44,093 nucleotides of DNA from Acidobacteriaceae bacterium (lineage in GTDB: Bacteria > Acidobacteriota > Terriglobia > Terriglobales > Acidobacteriaceae). The notes under the pieces are model-generated. The model did no database searches. It saw nothing but the letters and a program-made list of their open reading frames with translations, and had not been told where the DNA came from. Shown in pieces: positions 34,443 through 41,167 of this stretch. The first letter of the stretch is position 1; every line of letters begins with the position of its first letter. The stretch is taken from contig PLSM01000188.1 in assembly GCA_003165075.1 (NCBI GenBank), forward strand, positions 179,192-223,284, read 5' to 3'. A program made the translations under genes and the position numbers.

Positions 34443-34519
34443 TGGAGCACCGGGCGGGGATCGAACCCGCGTATACAGGTTTTGCAGACCTGCGCGTTAG
34501 CCACTTCGCCACCGGTGCT
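34443..34519 (-). tRNA. tRNA-Cys (anticodon GCA)
   Basis: 77 bases with encoded CCA. Acceptor AGCACCG pairs with CGGTGCT; anticodon arm CAGGT-CTGCAAA-ACCTG with anticodon GCA; T-arm GCGGG-TTCGATC-CCCGC. No convincing promoter lies in the 120 bp directly upstream; the nearest good one is at 34831-34859, before the Cys-rich leader ORF and its terminator. This makes read-through of that terminator the likely source of the tRNA. Confidence 0.96.
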
Positions 34520-34639
34520 TGAAAAGTAGTTGTCATCTGTCAGTCGACAGTTGTCAGTTCATTCTCGCCTGAACCAGCAGCATCAAGTTGCGGCTGGCAG
34601 CCGCGATTCTCAATTCCCTGTTCCCTGTCTTCCGATTCC

Positions 34640-34672
34640 CTAAAAGCAAAAAACCCACCGCGCGGGTGGGTT
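34640..34672 (-). terminator. Terminator hairpin (attenuator) between the Cys-rich ORF and tRNA-Cys
   Basis: Minus strand: AACCCACC (34672-34665), loop CGCGC, GGTGGGTT (34659-34652), with the last T's running into TTTTGCTTTT. A strong intrinsic terminator placed 26 bp after the leader ORF stop and 120 bp before the tRNA. Its 5' arm (AACCCACCCGCGC) can pair with GCGCGTGGGTT at 34720-34710 over 11 bp with a two-base bulge, giving a competing antiterminator. Confidence 0.8.
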
Positions 34673-34698
34673 GTCTGGCGATTCTTCACTTGCGGAAT

Positions 34699-34779
34699 CT
34701 AGCCCAGCGAACCCACGCGCGCAACGCGGCAGCCCTGACAGCAGCACAGACACGTTGCGAAGGTAGAGAGATGGGACAT
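34699..34779 (-). CDS. Cys-rich 26-residue leader peptide
   Basis: ATG at 34779 with AAAGGA four bases upstream; product begins MSHLSTFAT, then CLCCCQGC, then RVARVGSLG and a TAG. Five of the eight central codons are Cys (TGT, TGC, TGC, TGT, TGC). Cys is rare in proteins of this GC range, so the cluster is hard to see as chance. It has no other family feature and is not expected to act as a protein; stalling of a ribosome on the Cys codons is the proposed purpose. Comparable Cys-codon leader ORFs are described as cysteine attenuators in mycobacteria, upstream of sulphur genes rather than a tRNA (established there, inference here). Confidence 0.55.
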   Translation of the reverse strand: MSHLSTFATCLCCCQGCRVARVGSLG

Positions 34780-34830
34780 CGAATCCTTTACCCGCCGGCT
34801 TTCGTGTGCTTCACAACAGCGGGTATTCGT

Positions 34831-34859
34831 AGACTAGTGGCTATCCGCGTGCATGTCAA
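34831..34859 (-). promoter_or_regulatory. Promoter for the leader/tRNA-Cys transcript
   Basis: Minus strand: perfect -35 TTGACA (34859-34854), 17-bp spacer, -10 TAGTCT (34836-34831, three of six matches including first T, A and last T). Predicted start near 34824 (A). It is the best sigma-70-type match in this intergenic region on this strand. Confidence 0.65.
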
Positions 34860-34885
34860 GCAGTTCAGGGGGCAACGCCGGCAAT

Positions 34886-34944
34886 ATGCAACCCTGAGAT
34901 TGCATTTAAGAGATGGGTCGGTTATTATGCAACCCTGAGGTTGC
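34886..34944 (+). promoter_or_regulatory. Promoter with two palindromic operators for the SRPBCC-ArsR pair
   Basis: Operator 1: ATGCAA-N8-TTGCAT (34886-34905). Operator 2: GCAACC-CTGA-GGTTGC (34929-34944). Both share TATGCAACCCTGAG or its near copy. The -35 TTGCAT (34900-34905) is the right arm of operator 1; after exactly 17 bp the -10 TATTAT (34923-34928) abuts operator 2. Dyad centres are 41 bp apart, about four helical turns. This is what an autorepressing ArsR protein encoded downstream would need (inference). Confidence 0.7.
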
Positions 34945-34949
34945 TGAAT

Positions 34950-35402
34950 ATGAACGGCCGGATTGAGAAGCGCATTGAATTGAAAGCCCCGGTAGCCCGC
35001 GTGTGGCAGGCGCTGACCGGCTATCGCGAGTTCGGCGAGTGGTTTCGGGTAAAGCTGGAAGGTCCGTTTGTGCCGGGGCAGATATCCCGCGGCATGATTA
35101 CATGGCCCGGCTACGAACACGTGAAATGGGAAGCCGTGGTGCAGCGGATGGTGCCGGAACGGCTGTTCTCGTTCACATGGCATCCCTACTCTGTCGATCC
35201 CCAGATCGATTATGCAAAGGAGCCGTCGACATTGGTTGAATTCAAACTCGAGAAGACGGCAGGCGGCACGTTGCTGGTGCTGACCGAGTCCGGCTTCGAG
35301 AACATCCCAGCCGATCGCCGTCTGGAAGCGTGGCGCAGAAACGATGGCGGCTGGACCCAGCAAATGAAGAATATCGAGGGCTATGTCGCACAAAAGCCGT
35401 AA
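34950..35402 (+). CDS. SRPBCC (AHSA1-like) ligand-binding protein
   Basis: 150 residues from ATG at 34950; the open frame starts at a TTG at 34941. A START/AHSA1-type helix-grip fold: NGRIEKRIELKAPVARVWQALTGYREFGEWFRVKLEGPFVPGQ at the N-terminus, YEHVKWEAVVQRMVPERLFSFTWHPYSVDP in the middle and LVEFKLEKTAGGTLLVLTESGFENIPADRR ... GGWTQQMKNIEGYV at the end. The family binds hydrophobic ligands or acts as a co-chaperone-like domain; the ligand is unknown. It overlaps the ArsR gene by 20 bases, a pair seen in many genomes. Transcription would start only about 15 bases before the ATG. Confidence 0.9.
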   Translation: MNGRIEKRIELKAPVARVWQALTGYREFGEWFRVKLEGPFVPGQISRGMITWPGYEHVKWEAVVQRMVPERLFSFTWHPYSVDPQIDYAKEPSTLVEFKLEKTAGGTLLVLTESGFENIPADRRLEAWRRNDGGWTQQMKNIEGYVAQKP

Positions 35403-35730
35403 CAAGAGATCGATCACAGGGCGGGAGCAGGCGACGCTTTTTGCCGCGCTGGGCGATAAGACGCGGCTGTTGCTGGTGGCGAAGCTCAGCAGCGGACAGC
35501 CGCACTCGATATCGCAACTGACGCAGGGCTCGAGGCTGACCCGGCAGGCGATTACCAAGCATCTTCGCGTGTTGGAGACGGTGGGGATTGTGCACGGAGT
35601 TCGCAAAGGCCGTGAGAGCCTGTTCGCATTCAATCCAGATCCGCTTAAAGAAGCCAAGGGATACCTTGACCTGGTTGCCGAGCAGTGGGATCGGTCTCTG
35701 GCCCGGTTGAAGCAGTTTGTCGAAGATTAG
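35383..35730 (+). CDS. ArsR-family transcriptional regulator
   Basis: 115 residues. Winged helix: ATLFAALGDKTRLLLVAKLSSGQPHSISQLTQGSRLTRQAITKHLRVLETVGIVHGVRKGRESLFAFNPDPLKEAKGYLDLV. There are no Cys ligand pairs of metal-sensing ArsR proteins, which fits the non-metal subgroup paired with SRPBCC proteins. It starts inside the end of the SRPBCC gene. It probably binds the two operators upstream of the pair. A GGTTGCATAA, the operator half-site, lies right after its stop. Confidence 0.92.
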   Translation: MSHKSRNKRSITGREQATLFAALGDKTRLLLVAKLSSGQPHSISQLTQGSRLTRQAITKHLRVLETVGIVHGVRKGRESLFAFNPDPLKEAKGYLDLVAEQWDRSLARLKQFVED

Positions 35731-35734
35731 AACT

Positions 35735-36185
35735 GGTTGCATAAACTCGGTTTTGAAAGGGCACGGCTTCAACCGCCATTGAAAACACGTAAGTTATTGA
35801 ATCTTCAATAAGCAAAATGAGCAAGATAGACGAGAAAGGCGCACCCGTAGCACAAATTAGCACAAAATCTGGCGCAGGACCGCTGTATGCATGGGCCGAA
35901 ACTTCCCAATTGGCGACCATCCGACCACAATGCCGGTCCGGCCCCCTCATCCCTCTGCCCACAGCAATGTCATCCTGAGCCACAGCGAAGGATCTGCGGT
36001 TGCCTTTGAAAGTCTCAAAGTGGCGTTACTTCCGAATTGCCGACAATAGGAAAATGATCGCCGACCTGGTCGGCCTGTCGCATCCGGTCAATGCTGCCCT
36101 TGCGGTGTCCTTTCGTCGCTCGCCATTGATGATGGCCTCAGGGCTGAAATGAGATAGACTTTCAGGCGTGTCAATAAGTGCAGAC
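35735..36185. other. Repeat-rich intergenic DNA
   Basis: No gene. It contains GGTTGCATAA (35735-35744) followed by CGGTTTTGAAAGGGCACGGC (compare 37135-37165), a GTAGCACAAAT-TAGCACAAAAT block (35848-35872; a close variant is at 37067-37091), and TGTCATCCTGAGCCACAGCG-AAGGATCTGCGGTTG (35968-36002), a repeat I know as widespread between genes in Acidobacteriota. Together they look like an accumulation of short dispersed repeats. Confidence 0.6.
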
Positions 36186-36401
36186 ATGATTTCCGGTTTT
36201 AGCCGCGTCAATGCCGGGCACCTGGCAACCGCCGCCTGATCGTGCGGGGTGGCTTCCGTCTTCCTGCCAGATGCCGGGACCGCAGGCCACTGGCTCGCGA
36301 GCCAGTGGCAGCCCGGCGATGTGGTACTGGTCAAGGGCTCACGCGGTGTTCATCTGGAGCGAACCATTGAAGTGCTTCTCAACGGTCCCCTGTTCCAGTG
36401 A
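36186..36401 (+). pseudogene. murF: Remnant of murF (C-terminal end)
   Basis: The frame ending at TGA 36399-36401 reads VFLPDAGTAGHWLASQWQPG followed by DVVLVKGSRGVHLERTIEVL, the characteristic C-terminus of UDP-N-acetylmuramoyl-tripeptide:D-alanyl-D-alanine ligase (MurF). Going upstream the same frame has a TGA at 36237-36239, but NAGHLATAA before it and CGVASVF after it still look like MurF, so the homology crosses a stop codon. No start or ATP-binding core is present. This is a decayed 3' fragment; the functional gene must be elsewhere. It lies among short repeats. Confidence 0.75.
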
Positions 36402-36410
36402 TGCCCGGCT

Positions 36411-36815
36411 TCAGGCAATCTGCTTGCCGGCGTCAGGGCCTACCGACTGATCGAAGACTGCTTCGACGGTGATGTTTACCACGTGATGCACCGGCGGAAG
36501 GCCCTTTGGAGCTGCTTTCATTTGCTCGATCGCCTCATCTAAGAGTGGGCCGGAATTTATTATCTCTGCCGTTCCTTTGATCTGGTATCCCTTGCCCGTT
36601 CCCGGGTCCGCCACGGTGACCGCAACATTCTTGTTCTCAAGCAGGTTCTTTCCGGTCTTCAGCGAGAACAGGTCGGCGAACCGGACATGCTGCTCGTCCA
36701 ACAACGTGAGGGAGCCCTTGGGAGTCACATTGGGGATACCATCGCGAGAAGCGGTTGCCACCCATGCTAGTTTGCCTGGTAAAAAATCCTGAACGTGCTT
36801 GGGAATACTGACCAT
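36411..36815 (-). CDS. Pyridoxamine 5'-phosphate oxidase-like flavin-binding protein
   Basis: 134 residues, the split-barrel PPOX fold. Start MVSIPKHVQDFLPGKLAWVATASRDGIPNVTPKGSLTLLDEQHVRFADLFSLKTGKNLLENKNVAVTVADPGTGKGYQIKGTAEI. The AWVATASRDGIPNVTP strand and KNLLENKNVAV are the FMN or F420 contact regions. Such small stand-alone proteins reduce or bind flavin cofactors, or act on unknown substrates; true pyridoxine oxidase (about 200 residues) is excluded by length. GAGGCACGATC precedes ATG at 36815. It converges on the murF remnant. Confidence 0.9.
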   Translation of the reverse strand: MVSIPKHVQDFLPGKLAWVATASRDGIPNVTPKGSLTLLDEQHVRFADLFSLKTGKNLLENKNVAVTVADPGTGKGYQIKGTAEIINSGPLLDEAIEQMKAAPKGLPPVHHVVNITVEAVFDQSVGPDAGKQIA

Positions 36816-37276
36816 GATCGTGCCTCCAGAGATTCATTGTAGACCGTCGACTTCCTTCTGTTGTCCAGATTGGTTTCGCATCGCTGCCGCGATTACAGCC
36901 GCAGCGTGAGCTCGCCGCCTGCCTGGAACGCAATGGGGCAATTGCGTGCCGCTGGGCTGCAAGATCAGGCGTAGCTGACCTCGTCTATTTTGCGTCTGGT
37001 CGTATCACCGGCTATGCGGAAGTTTCGATTGCAGGCATCCCGTACTCACTATCTTGCTGGTGAGGCGTAGCACAAAATCAGCACAGAAATTTTGAAGCAT
37101 TCGCCTCGTGCGTTGATTTGCAGCAGTTACGGATCGGCAGTTTTGAAAGGGCACGACTTTAGTCGTGCCGTAAATGCCGCGACATCAGCGGACTTTAGCC
37201 CCCGAGGGAAATTCCCTTGCTGGTTCGATGGCATTTATGCAACCCACTATAGAGCCCGTTGCCGGATAATGGCTCC
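36816..37276. other. Intergenic gap with a dispersed repeat
   Basis: About 460 bp. The left 250 bp, beyond the PPOX start, hold no feature I recognise. GTAGCACAAAATCAGCACAG lies at 37067-37086 (variant of 35848-35872), and a longer repeat at 37125-37245. The promoter of the phzF-like gene should be near 37245-37260 (TATAGA at 37250-37255), with the TTATGCAACCC end of the repeat just upstream. Confidence 0.5.
37125..37245. repeat. Dispersed repeat with a GGTTGCATAA-type end
   Basis: Begins around CAGTTTTGAAAGGGCACG, contains GGCACGAC-TTTA-GTCGTGCC as an 8-bp hairpin (37150-37169) and GGGAAATTCCC (37206-37216), and ends GCATTTATGCAACCC (37231-37245). The block 35735-35765 has GGTTGCATAA, then four bases, then GTTTTGAAAGGGCACG. 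So the GGTTGCATAA sequence occurs in opposite orientations at the edges of related blocks, suggesting a small non-coding element with inverted ends. Copy number in the genome is unknown. Confidence 0.45.
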
Positions 37277-38197
37277 ATGCCGACGGTCACCAAGGGTGGG
37301 CTTGCAGAGCTCGAGTATTTCATCGCGGACGTGTTCACTGATACGCCGCTGAAGGGCAATCCGCTGGCGGTGGTGATGGATTCCGTCGGGTTGCCGACGG
37401 AGCGGATGCAGGCCATTGCGCGCGAGTTCAACCTGTCTGAGACCACGTTTGTAGAGCGCAAACCGGCTGGCGTGGAGCGGGCCGAAGGCGTGCGCGTGCG
37501 TGTCTTCACCACCCAGGAGGAGCTGAACTTTGCCGGCCATCCCACACTGGGCACGGCCACCGTTCTCAAGCTGCACGCGCCCGAAACTGTACGGGCTGAT
37601 ACGGTGACGCTGAAGCTGAACGTGGGCCAGGTGCCGGTGCGCTTTGAGGCGGAGGGTCTGTTTGGCGAGATGACGCAGCGCGATCCGGAGTTTGGCGCGG
37701 AACTTGACCGTGCGGAAGTGGCGCGCCTTGCCGGTCTTGCAATAGAGGACCTTGACCCGGCGCTGCCGCCGCAAGTGGTCTCCACTGGAACTGCATTTGC
37801 CATTGTGCCGTTGCGCTCGGCAGAGGCACTGGCGCGGCTCCAGGTGCGGCAGGCAGAGGCCACGGCATGGCTGCGCGAACGCGGAGCGCGCTGGTTGTAT
37901 GTACTAGGGCCCTCACCCGGCCACGCAGACGGCAGCAGGCCCGAGTATCGCGCCAGGATGCAGTTCAACGGCGGCGAGGACCCGGCCACTGGTTCGGCGG
38001 CAGGATGTGCCATTGCCTACCTGCTGGCGCGTGGTGCCGTCGCTGCGGGTGAGCGTATTGTGGTGCGGCAGGGTGTGGAGATCGGCCGTCCCAGCGATCT
38101 CTATCTTTCCGCCAAAATGAAATCGGCGAGGGTGACCGATGTGCGGGTCGCAGGTAGCACCGTTCTTGTGGCAATGGGACGGCTTTTCCTGCCGTGA
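37277..38197 (+). CDS. PhzF-family isomerase/epimerase-like enzyme
   Basis: 306 residues from ATG at 37277 (a TTG at 37259 is open in frame). The fold is a pseudo-dimer of diaminopimelate-epimerase-like domains. Diagnostic parts: YFIADVFTDTPLKGNPLAVV, the catalytic Glu55 in FNLSETTFVE, the FAGHPTLGTATVL block, and the second-half DPATGSAAGCAIAYLLARG. PhzF itself isomerises dihydro-3-hydroxyanthranilate; most relatives act on unknown substrates, and no phenazine genes are nearby, so the role is left open. The gene stands alone. Confidence 0.93.
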   Translation: MPTVTKGGLAELEYFIADVFTDTPLKGNPLAVVMDSVGLPTERMQAIAREFNLSETTFVERKPAGVERAEGVRVRVFTTQEELNFAGHPTLGTATVLKLHAPETVRADTVTLKLNVGQVPVRFEAEGLFGEMTQRDPEFGAELDRAEVARLAGLAIEDLDPALPPQVVSTGTAFAIVPLRSAEALARLQVRQAEATAWLRERGARWLYVLGPSPGHADGSRPEYRARMQFNGGEDPATGSAAGCAIAYLLARGAVAAGERIVVRQGVEIGRPSDLYLSAKMKSARVTDVRVAGSTVLVAMGRLFLP

Positions 38198-38651
38198 TGC
38201 ACATGCTTTCAACAGATATTCATCATTGCAAGTTGCGCCCTGTGTTAGCTCTACCGGATTTCCACTTGTTTCAGGCGGTTTTTCAGCGGCGGTTTCGCTA
38301 GTATTTCCCTCTTCCCATCCGACTCCGGTACTCGTACCCTTGCGAACTATTGAAACAATTCAGTCGGCGAGTATGCCGCGCTTGCCTCAGGGCATAAGCA
38401 ACATATTGACCGCGCACATAGGCCAACCTTCATCGGGTTGATTGCCGGATCGCATAAGCGACAGCGCTGTGCCCGCCCGGGCACAACACGCAGCGCAAGC
38501 GATGCGGAGCAAGATCGACCAGGAAGGGAGCGCCTGACCGCGGCTATCGGTCCCGGAAATACATCGTGTCAACCTGCCAACAGAGCGGGTATCGGAGATG
38601 TGTGTCCACCAGGCTAGCGAACTTAATCTTCAAGGAGCGGAATTCCAGATC
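38198..38651. other. Intergenic gap
   Basis: About 450 bp with no supported gene. It holds a perfect inverted repeat TGTGCCCG-CC-CGGGCACA at 38468-38485 (8-bp arms, no T-run, so not an intrinsic terminator). An ATG at 38598 opens the response-regulator frame 18 codons earlier than the start chosen. Confidence 0.5.
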
Positions 38652-39074
38652 ATGCGGCCCAAGAAAGTAATTCTTTGCGTAGACGACAACGAGCAGGATC
38701 TTTCCGTACTGAAGTTCATGCTTGCCACAAATGGGTACAAGGTGTTGTCAGCCATCAACGGTCAGGAAGCCATCGGCATCTTTGCCGAGAACCTCGTTGA
38801 CCTGGTGCTGGCCGATTTCTCCATGCCGCAAATGAACGGCGACCAACTGGTGATGAAGCTTAAGCAGATTGCGGCCCATGTGCCGATGATCCTGCTGGGC
38901 GACCCGCAAAAAATGAACGGCGAGTTGCACGGAGCAGACGCGCTGGTGGGCAAAAAAAACTGCTCCTCGCAGGAGTTGCTGGAGCGCATCAAGGTGATGA
39001 GCGCCCGCAAGCGCGGTCCCCGCAAGGGCGTGCAGCGCATGCAGCAGGGCGCAGAACTCGCCGTCGCCTCGTGA
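38652..39074 (+). CDS. Stand-alone receiver-domain (CheY-like) protein
   Basis: 140 residues from ATG at 38652 (MRPKKVILCVDDNEQ); an in-frame ATG at 38598 has GGAG directly before it. The receiver fold is clear: acidic pair Asp11-Asp12, phosphoacceptor Asp55 (VDLVLADFSMPQMNGDQL) and Lys101/102. The residue that is normally Thr or Ser at the end of strand 4 is Gly83 (PMILLGDPQ), which usually weakens coupling of phosphorylation to conformational change. A basic tail (SARKRGPRKGVQRMQQG) follows. No histidine kinase or output domain is adjacent, so partners are unknown. Confidence 0.88.
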   Translation: MRPKKVILCVDDNEQDLSVLKFMLATNGYKVLSAINGQEAIGIFAENLVDLVLADFSMPQMNGDQLVMKLKQIAAHVPMILLGDPQKMNGELHGADALVGKKNCSSQELLERIKVMSARKRGPRKGVQRMQQGAELAVAS

Positions 39075-39349
39075 GAAATGCAGAACCCGCCGCCCCACGG
39101 GCGAAGGCCTGTCCGCAATAGCTCCGGCAGCGAACAGCACTTCGACGTGGTGTGGGGGGTGCTCCACAGCGGCCAGGGATCTGAAGACGCAGCGCCCTCT
39201 TCCCTGAGGCCGGCTCGTTTTCCTGTCACGTATTCAAATTATTCCCGTAATAACGCCGGCCCTTGACGACTCGGAGCGGTCCTAGGCATACTCGCCAACT
39301 GAGCCCAGTCTGGTGTATGTTCCTTCGCACCAGCGGAAGAAGGCTTTTC

Positions 39350-40381
39350 ATGGATCTCATTCTGATTCGTATTCTCTTTGTGGCCCTGCTGTCAGGGGTC
39401 TGTTATTTCCTTCATCCTTTCGGCATCACAGGATGGGTGGGCGCGGCCACGGGCGCAGGGGCGGCAGGCGCGGTAATTGTATTCGAACTTCGCGTGCGGG
39501 CACTGAGCCTGCGACGCCTCATTGGCGCGGTGGCCGGTAGCGTATTGGGCATCTTTGGAGCGGCGTTGTTCTGCCTGGTCCTGCGCTCGGCGCCACTGAC
39601 GGGGTCCACTTTGGCGGCGTTGCAGATTTTTGTGCTGCTGCTGATGACCTACGTAGGCCTGGTGGTGGGAGCCAACAAGGGCGACCTGCTGAATCCGGCG
39701 GCGTTGGGCACGGTTTTCAGCGGCGAGCGCCCCACCCGGCGCAGCGCCAAAGTGCTTGACACCAGCGTGATCATCGACGGGCGTATCGCGGACATTGCTG
39801 AAGCTGGCTTTATCGACGGCATGATGGTGGTGCCGGAGTTTGTATTGCGGGAGCTGCAGATCGTCGCCGACTCCACCGACGCGTCAAAAAGGCAACGCGG
39901 ACGGCGCGGCCTCGACATGCTGCAGCGCATGCAGTCCAACACCAACATCCAGGTGCAGATTGTCCCCGACGACTTTCCCTCCATTCGCGAGGTGGACCTG
40001 AAGCTGCTGGAGCTGGCCAAGAAGTGGGAAGCCAAGGTCGTGACCAACGATTTCAACCTGAACAAGGTGGCCCACCTGTACCGCGTGGAAGTGCTGAACA
40101 TCAACGACCTGGCCAACGCGCTCAAGCCGGTGGTGCTGCCCGGCGAGCGCATGACGGTGCTGATCCTCAAGGAAGGCAAGGAGTACAACCAGGGCGTAGG
40201 CTACCTCGACGACGGCACCATGGTGGTGGTGGACCATGCGCGGAAGATGATCGGGAAGTCCGTAGACATCTCCGTGACCAGCGTGCTCCAGACCGCCAGC
40301 GGCAAGATGATCTTCGGCAAGATGGACGAAAACGGCAAGGGCGAACCAGGCAGGGCGGGGCCGGTGGAGATGGCGCGGTAA
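39350..40381 (+). CDS. PIN-TRAM domain integral membrane protein (YacL-like)
   Basis: 343 residues from ATG at 39350, with GAAGAAGG upstream; the longer open frame to 39263 is not expected to be translated. Four N-terminal membrane helices (about 1-125) precede a PIN nuclease-like domain ([41 protein letters not shown] ... [30 protein letters not shown], with conserved acidic residues) and a C-terminal TRAM domain ([62 protein letters not shown]). The same order occurs in Bacillus YacL. RNA binding or cleavage is inferred from the domains. It converges on the PAP2 gene. Confidence 0.93.
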   Translation: MDLILIRILFVALLSGVCYFLHPFGITGWVGAATGAGAAGAVIVFELRVRALSLRRLIGAVAGSVLGIFGAALFCLVLRSAPLTGSTLAALQIFVLLLMTYVGLVVGANKGDLLNPAALGTVFSGERPTRRSAKVLDTSVIIDGRIADIAEAGFIDGMMVVPEFVLRELQIVADSTDASKRQRGRRGLDMLQRMQSNTNIQVQIVPDDFPSIREVDLKLLELAKKWEAKVVTNDFNLNKVAHLYRVEVLNINDLANALKPVVLPGERMTVLILKEGKEYNQGVGYLDDGTMVVVDHARKMIGKSVDISVTSVLQTASGKMIFGKMDENGKGEPGRAGPVEMAR

Positions 40382-40393
40382 GTTGCATCCCCA

Positions 40394-40427
40394 GAGAGCG
40401 CCGCGCAAAGCCGTAAAATGCGCTCTC
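40394..40427. terminator. Inverted repeat between the convergent PIN-TRAM and PAP2 genes
   Basis: GAGAGCGC (40394-40401) and GCGCTCTC (40420-40427) with an 18-base loop. It lies exactly between two convergent stops, so a shared terminator is plausible, but no T-run follows on either strand. Confidence 0.3.
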
Positions 40428-40441
40428 CCCAGTCGCACAAC

Positions 40442-41167
40442 CTATATCAGGCTATGCCTGGCACTCCTGAGAAGATGCCAGGCATGAAAACCCATCTTTC
40501 TTACCGAATTGAAGTTGGTAGCAAACAAGAAGGTGCAGAGATAAAAGCAGGCATAGAACCATGCCGGCGAGTAGTCGAGGAAGCGAAGTGGCAGCCGGGA
40601 AAGCAAAGCGCGCAGCTTCCCGATTGAGCAAAGGCTGCCGATTCCGATGCCAATCAGCGCCCCGGCCACAACGTCCGTCGGGTAGTGGTCACCCAGATAG
40701 ATACGGGGCAGACACACAATAAAGAACGCATGGCAATAGCTTAGAATCCCAGCCTTCCGTGAAACCAGGTAGATGCACGTGGCAAGAGAAAAGTACAGCA
40801 CGGCGTGGTCGCTCGGGAACGAGCTCCAATGGATGAGGTAGTTATAAACCCCAAGCGTTCCAAGCGGAGGCCGGAAGTGCAGTTCCGGAATAACGTACGG
40901 CCGCTCACGGAATGGCAGCAAGAGGGCAAGACCACGGGCGACAAACAGGGCCGCGAACGACACCGCGAGCCCGGCGAGGATGATCTCTCTGTCTCTGGCC
41001 TTGGTTTTGCTGTCGCGGAACCATGCCCACCAGTAGAAGCTCGTGGCGATTCCGCCTGCGACAAACGTATCTTCTGAAATGAAGGCTACCGTCTGGTCGA
41101 GCGATATGGATCTCTGCGCAAATTGATTCAGAAACTGCAAAATGCTGGTGTCGAATGGGTTGACCAT
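40442..41167 (-). CDS. PAP2-family membrane phosphatase
   Basis: 241 residues from ATG at 41167 (MVNPFDTSILQFLNQFAQ), with GAG seven bases before; an ATG four codons earlier (41179) is possible and the frame is open to 41305. About six membrane helices carry the three PAP2 phosphatase motifs: LLLPFRERP (KxxxxxxRP-like, Lys replaced by Leu or displaced), SSFPSDHAV (PSGH-like, here PSDH with catalytic His) and RIYLGDHYPTDVVAGALIG (SRxxxxxHxxxD-like, with catalytic His and Asp). Substrates are undecaprenyl-pyrophosphate or phosphatidate/phosphatidylglycerol-phosphate types; a role in lipid-carrier recycling is the usual guess. Confidence 0.88.
   Translation of the reverse strand: MVNPFDTSILQFLNQFAQRSISLDQTVAFISEDTFVAGGIATSFYWWAWFRDSKTKARDREIILAGLAVSFAALFVARGLALLLPFRERPYVIPELHFRPPLGTLGVYNYLIHWSSFPSDHAVLYFSLATCIYLVSRKAGILSYCHAFFIVCLPRIYLGDHYPTDVVAGALIGIGIGSLCSIGKLRALLSRLPLRFLDYSPAWFYACFYLCTFLFATNFNSVRKMGFHAWHLLRSARHSLI

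Larger units (their letters stand above)
34640..34824 (-). ncRNA. Putative cysteine-responsive attenuator leader RNA upstream of tRNA-Cys
   Basis: A transcript of about 185 bases from the predicted start near 34824 to the terminator. Elements in order: a 5' hairpin (ACCCGC at 34824 pairing with GCGGGT ending at 34790); AAAGGA and a 26-codon ORF (34779-34699) with five Cys codons; a protector hairpin CGCAACGTG (34759-34751) with CGCGTTGCG (34728-34720), whose loop is the Cys codons; antiterminator segment 34720-34710; terminator 34672-34652. This is the layout of ribosome-mediated attenuators such as trp or his. Length and a long imperfect stem also allow a 6S-like RNA, but the 5' end folds on itself rather than with the 3' end, which argues against that. 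Confidence 0.55.

Noticed and set aside
34640..34824. 6S RNA as the identity of the minus-strand transcript
   Set aside because: Length fits, but the 5' end forms its own hairpin with 34790-34795 rather than pairing with the 3' end, and a Cys-rich ORF with a ribosome site lies inside. Kept as the alternative, not the call.
34588..34938. 116-codon plus-strand frame across the Cys leader region
   Set aside because: No ribosome site or family; it runs through the terminator and operator palindromes and is antisense to a well-formed leader.
36026..36334. 102-codon minus-strand frame
   Set aside because: It is antisense to the murF remnant, with no family match or ribosome site.
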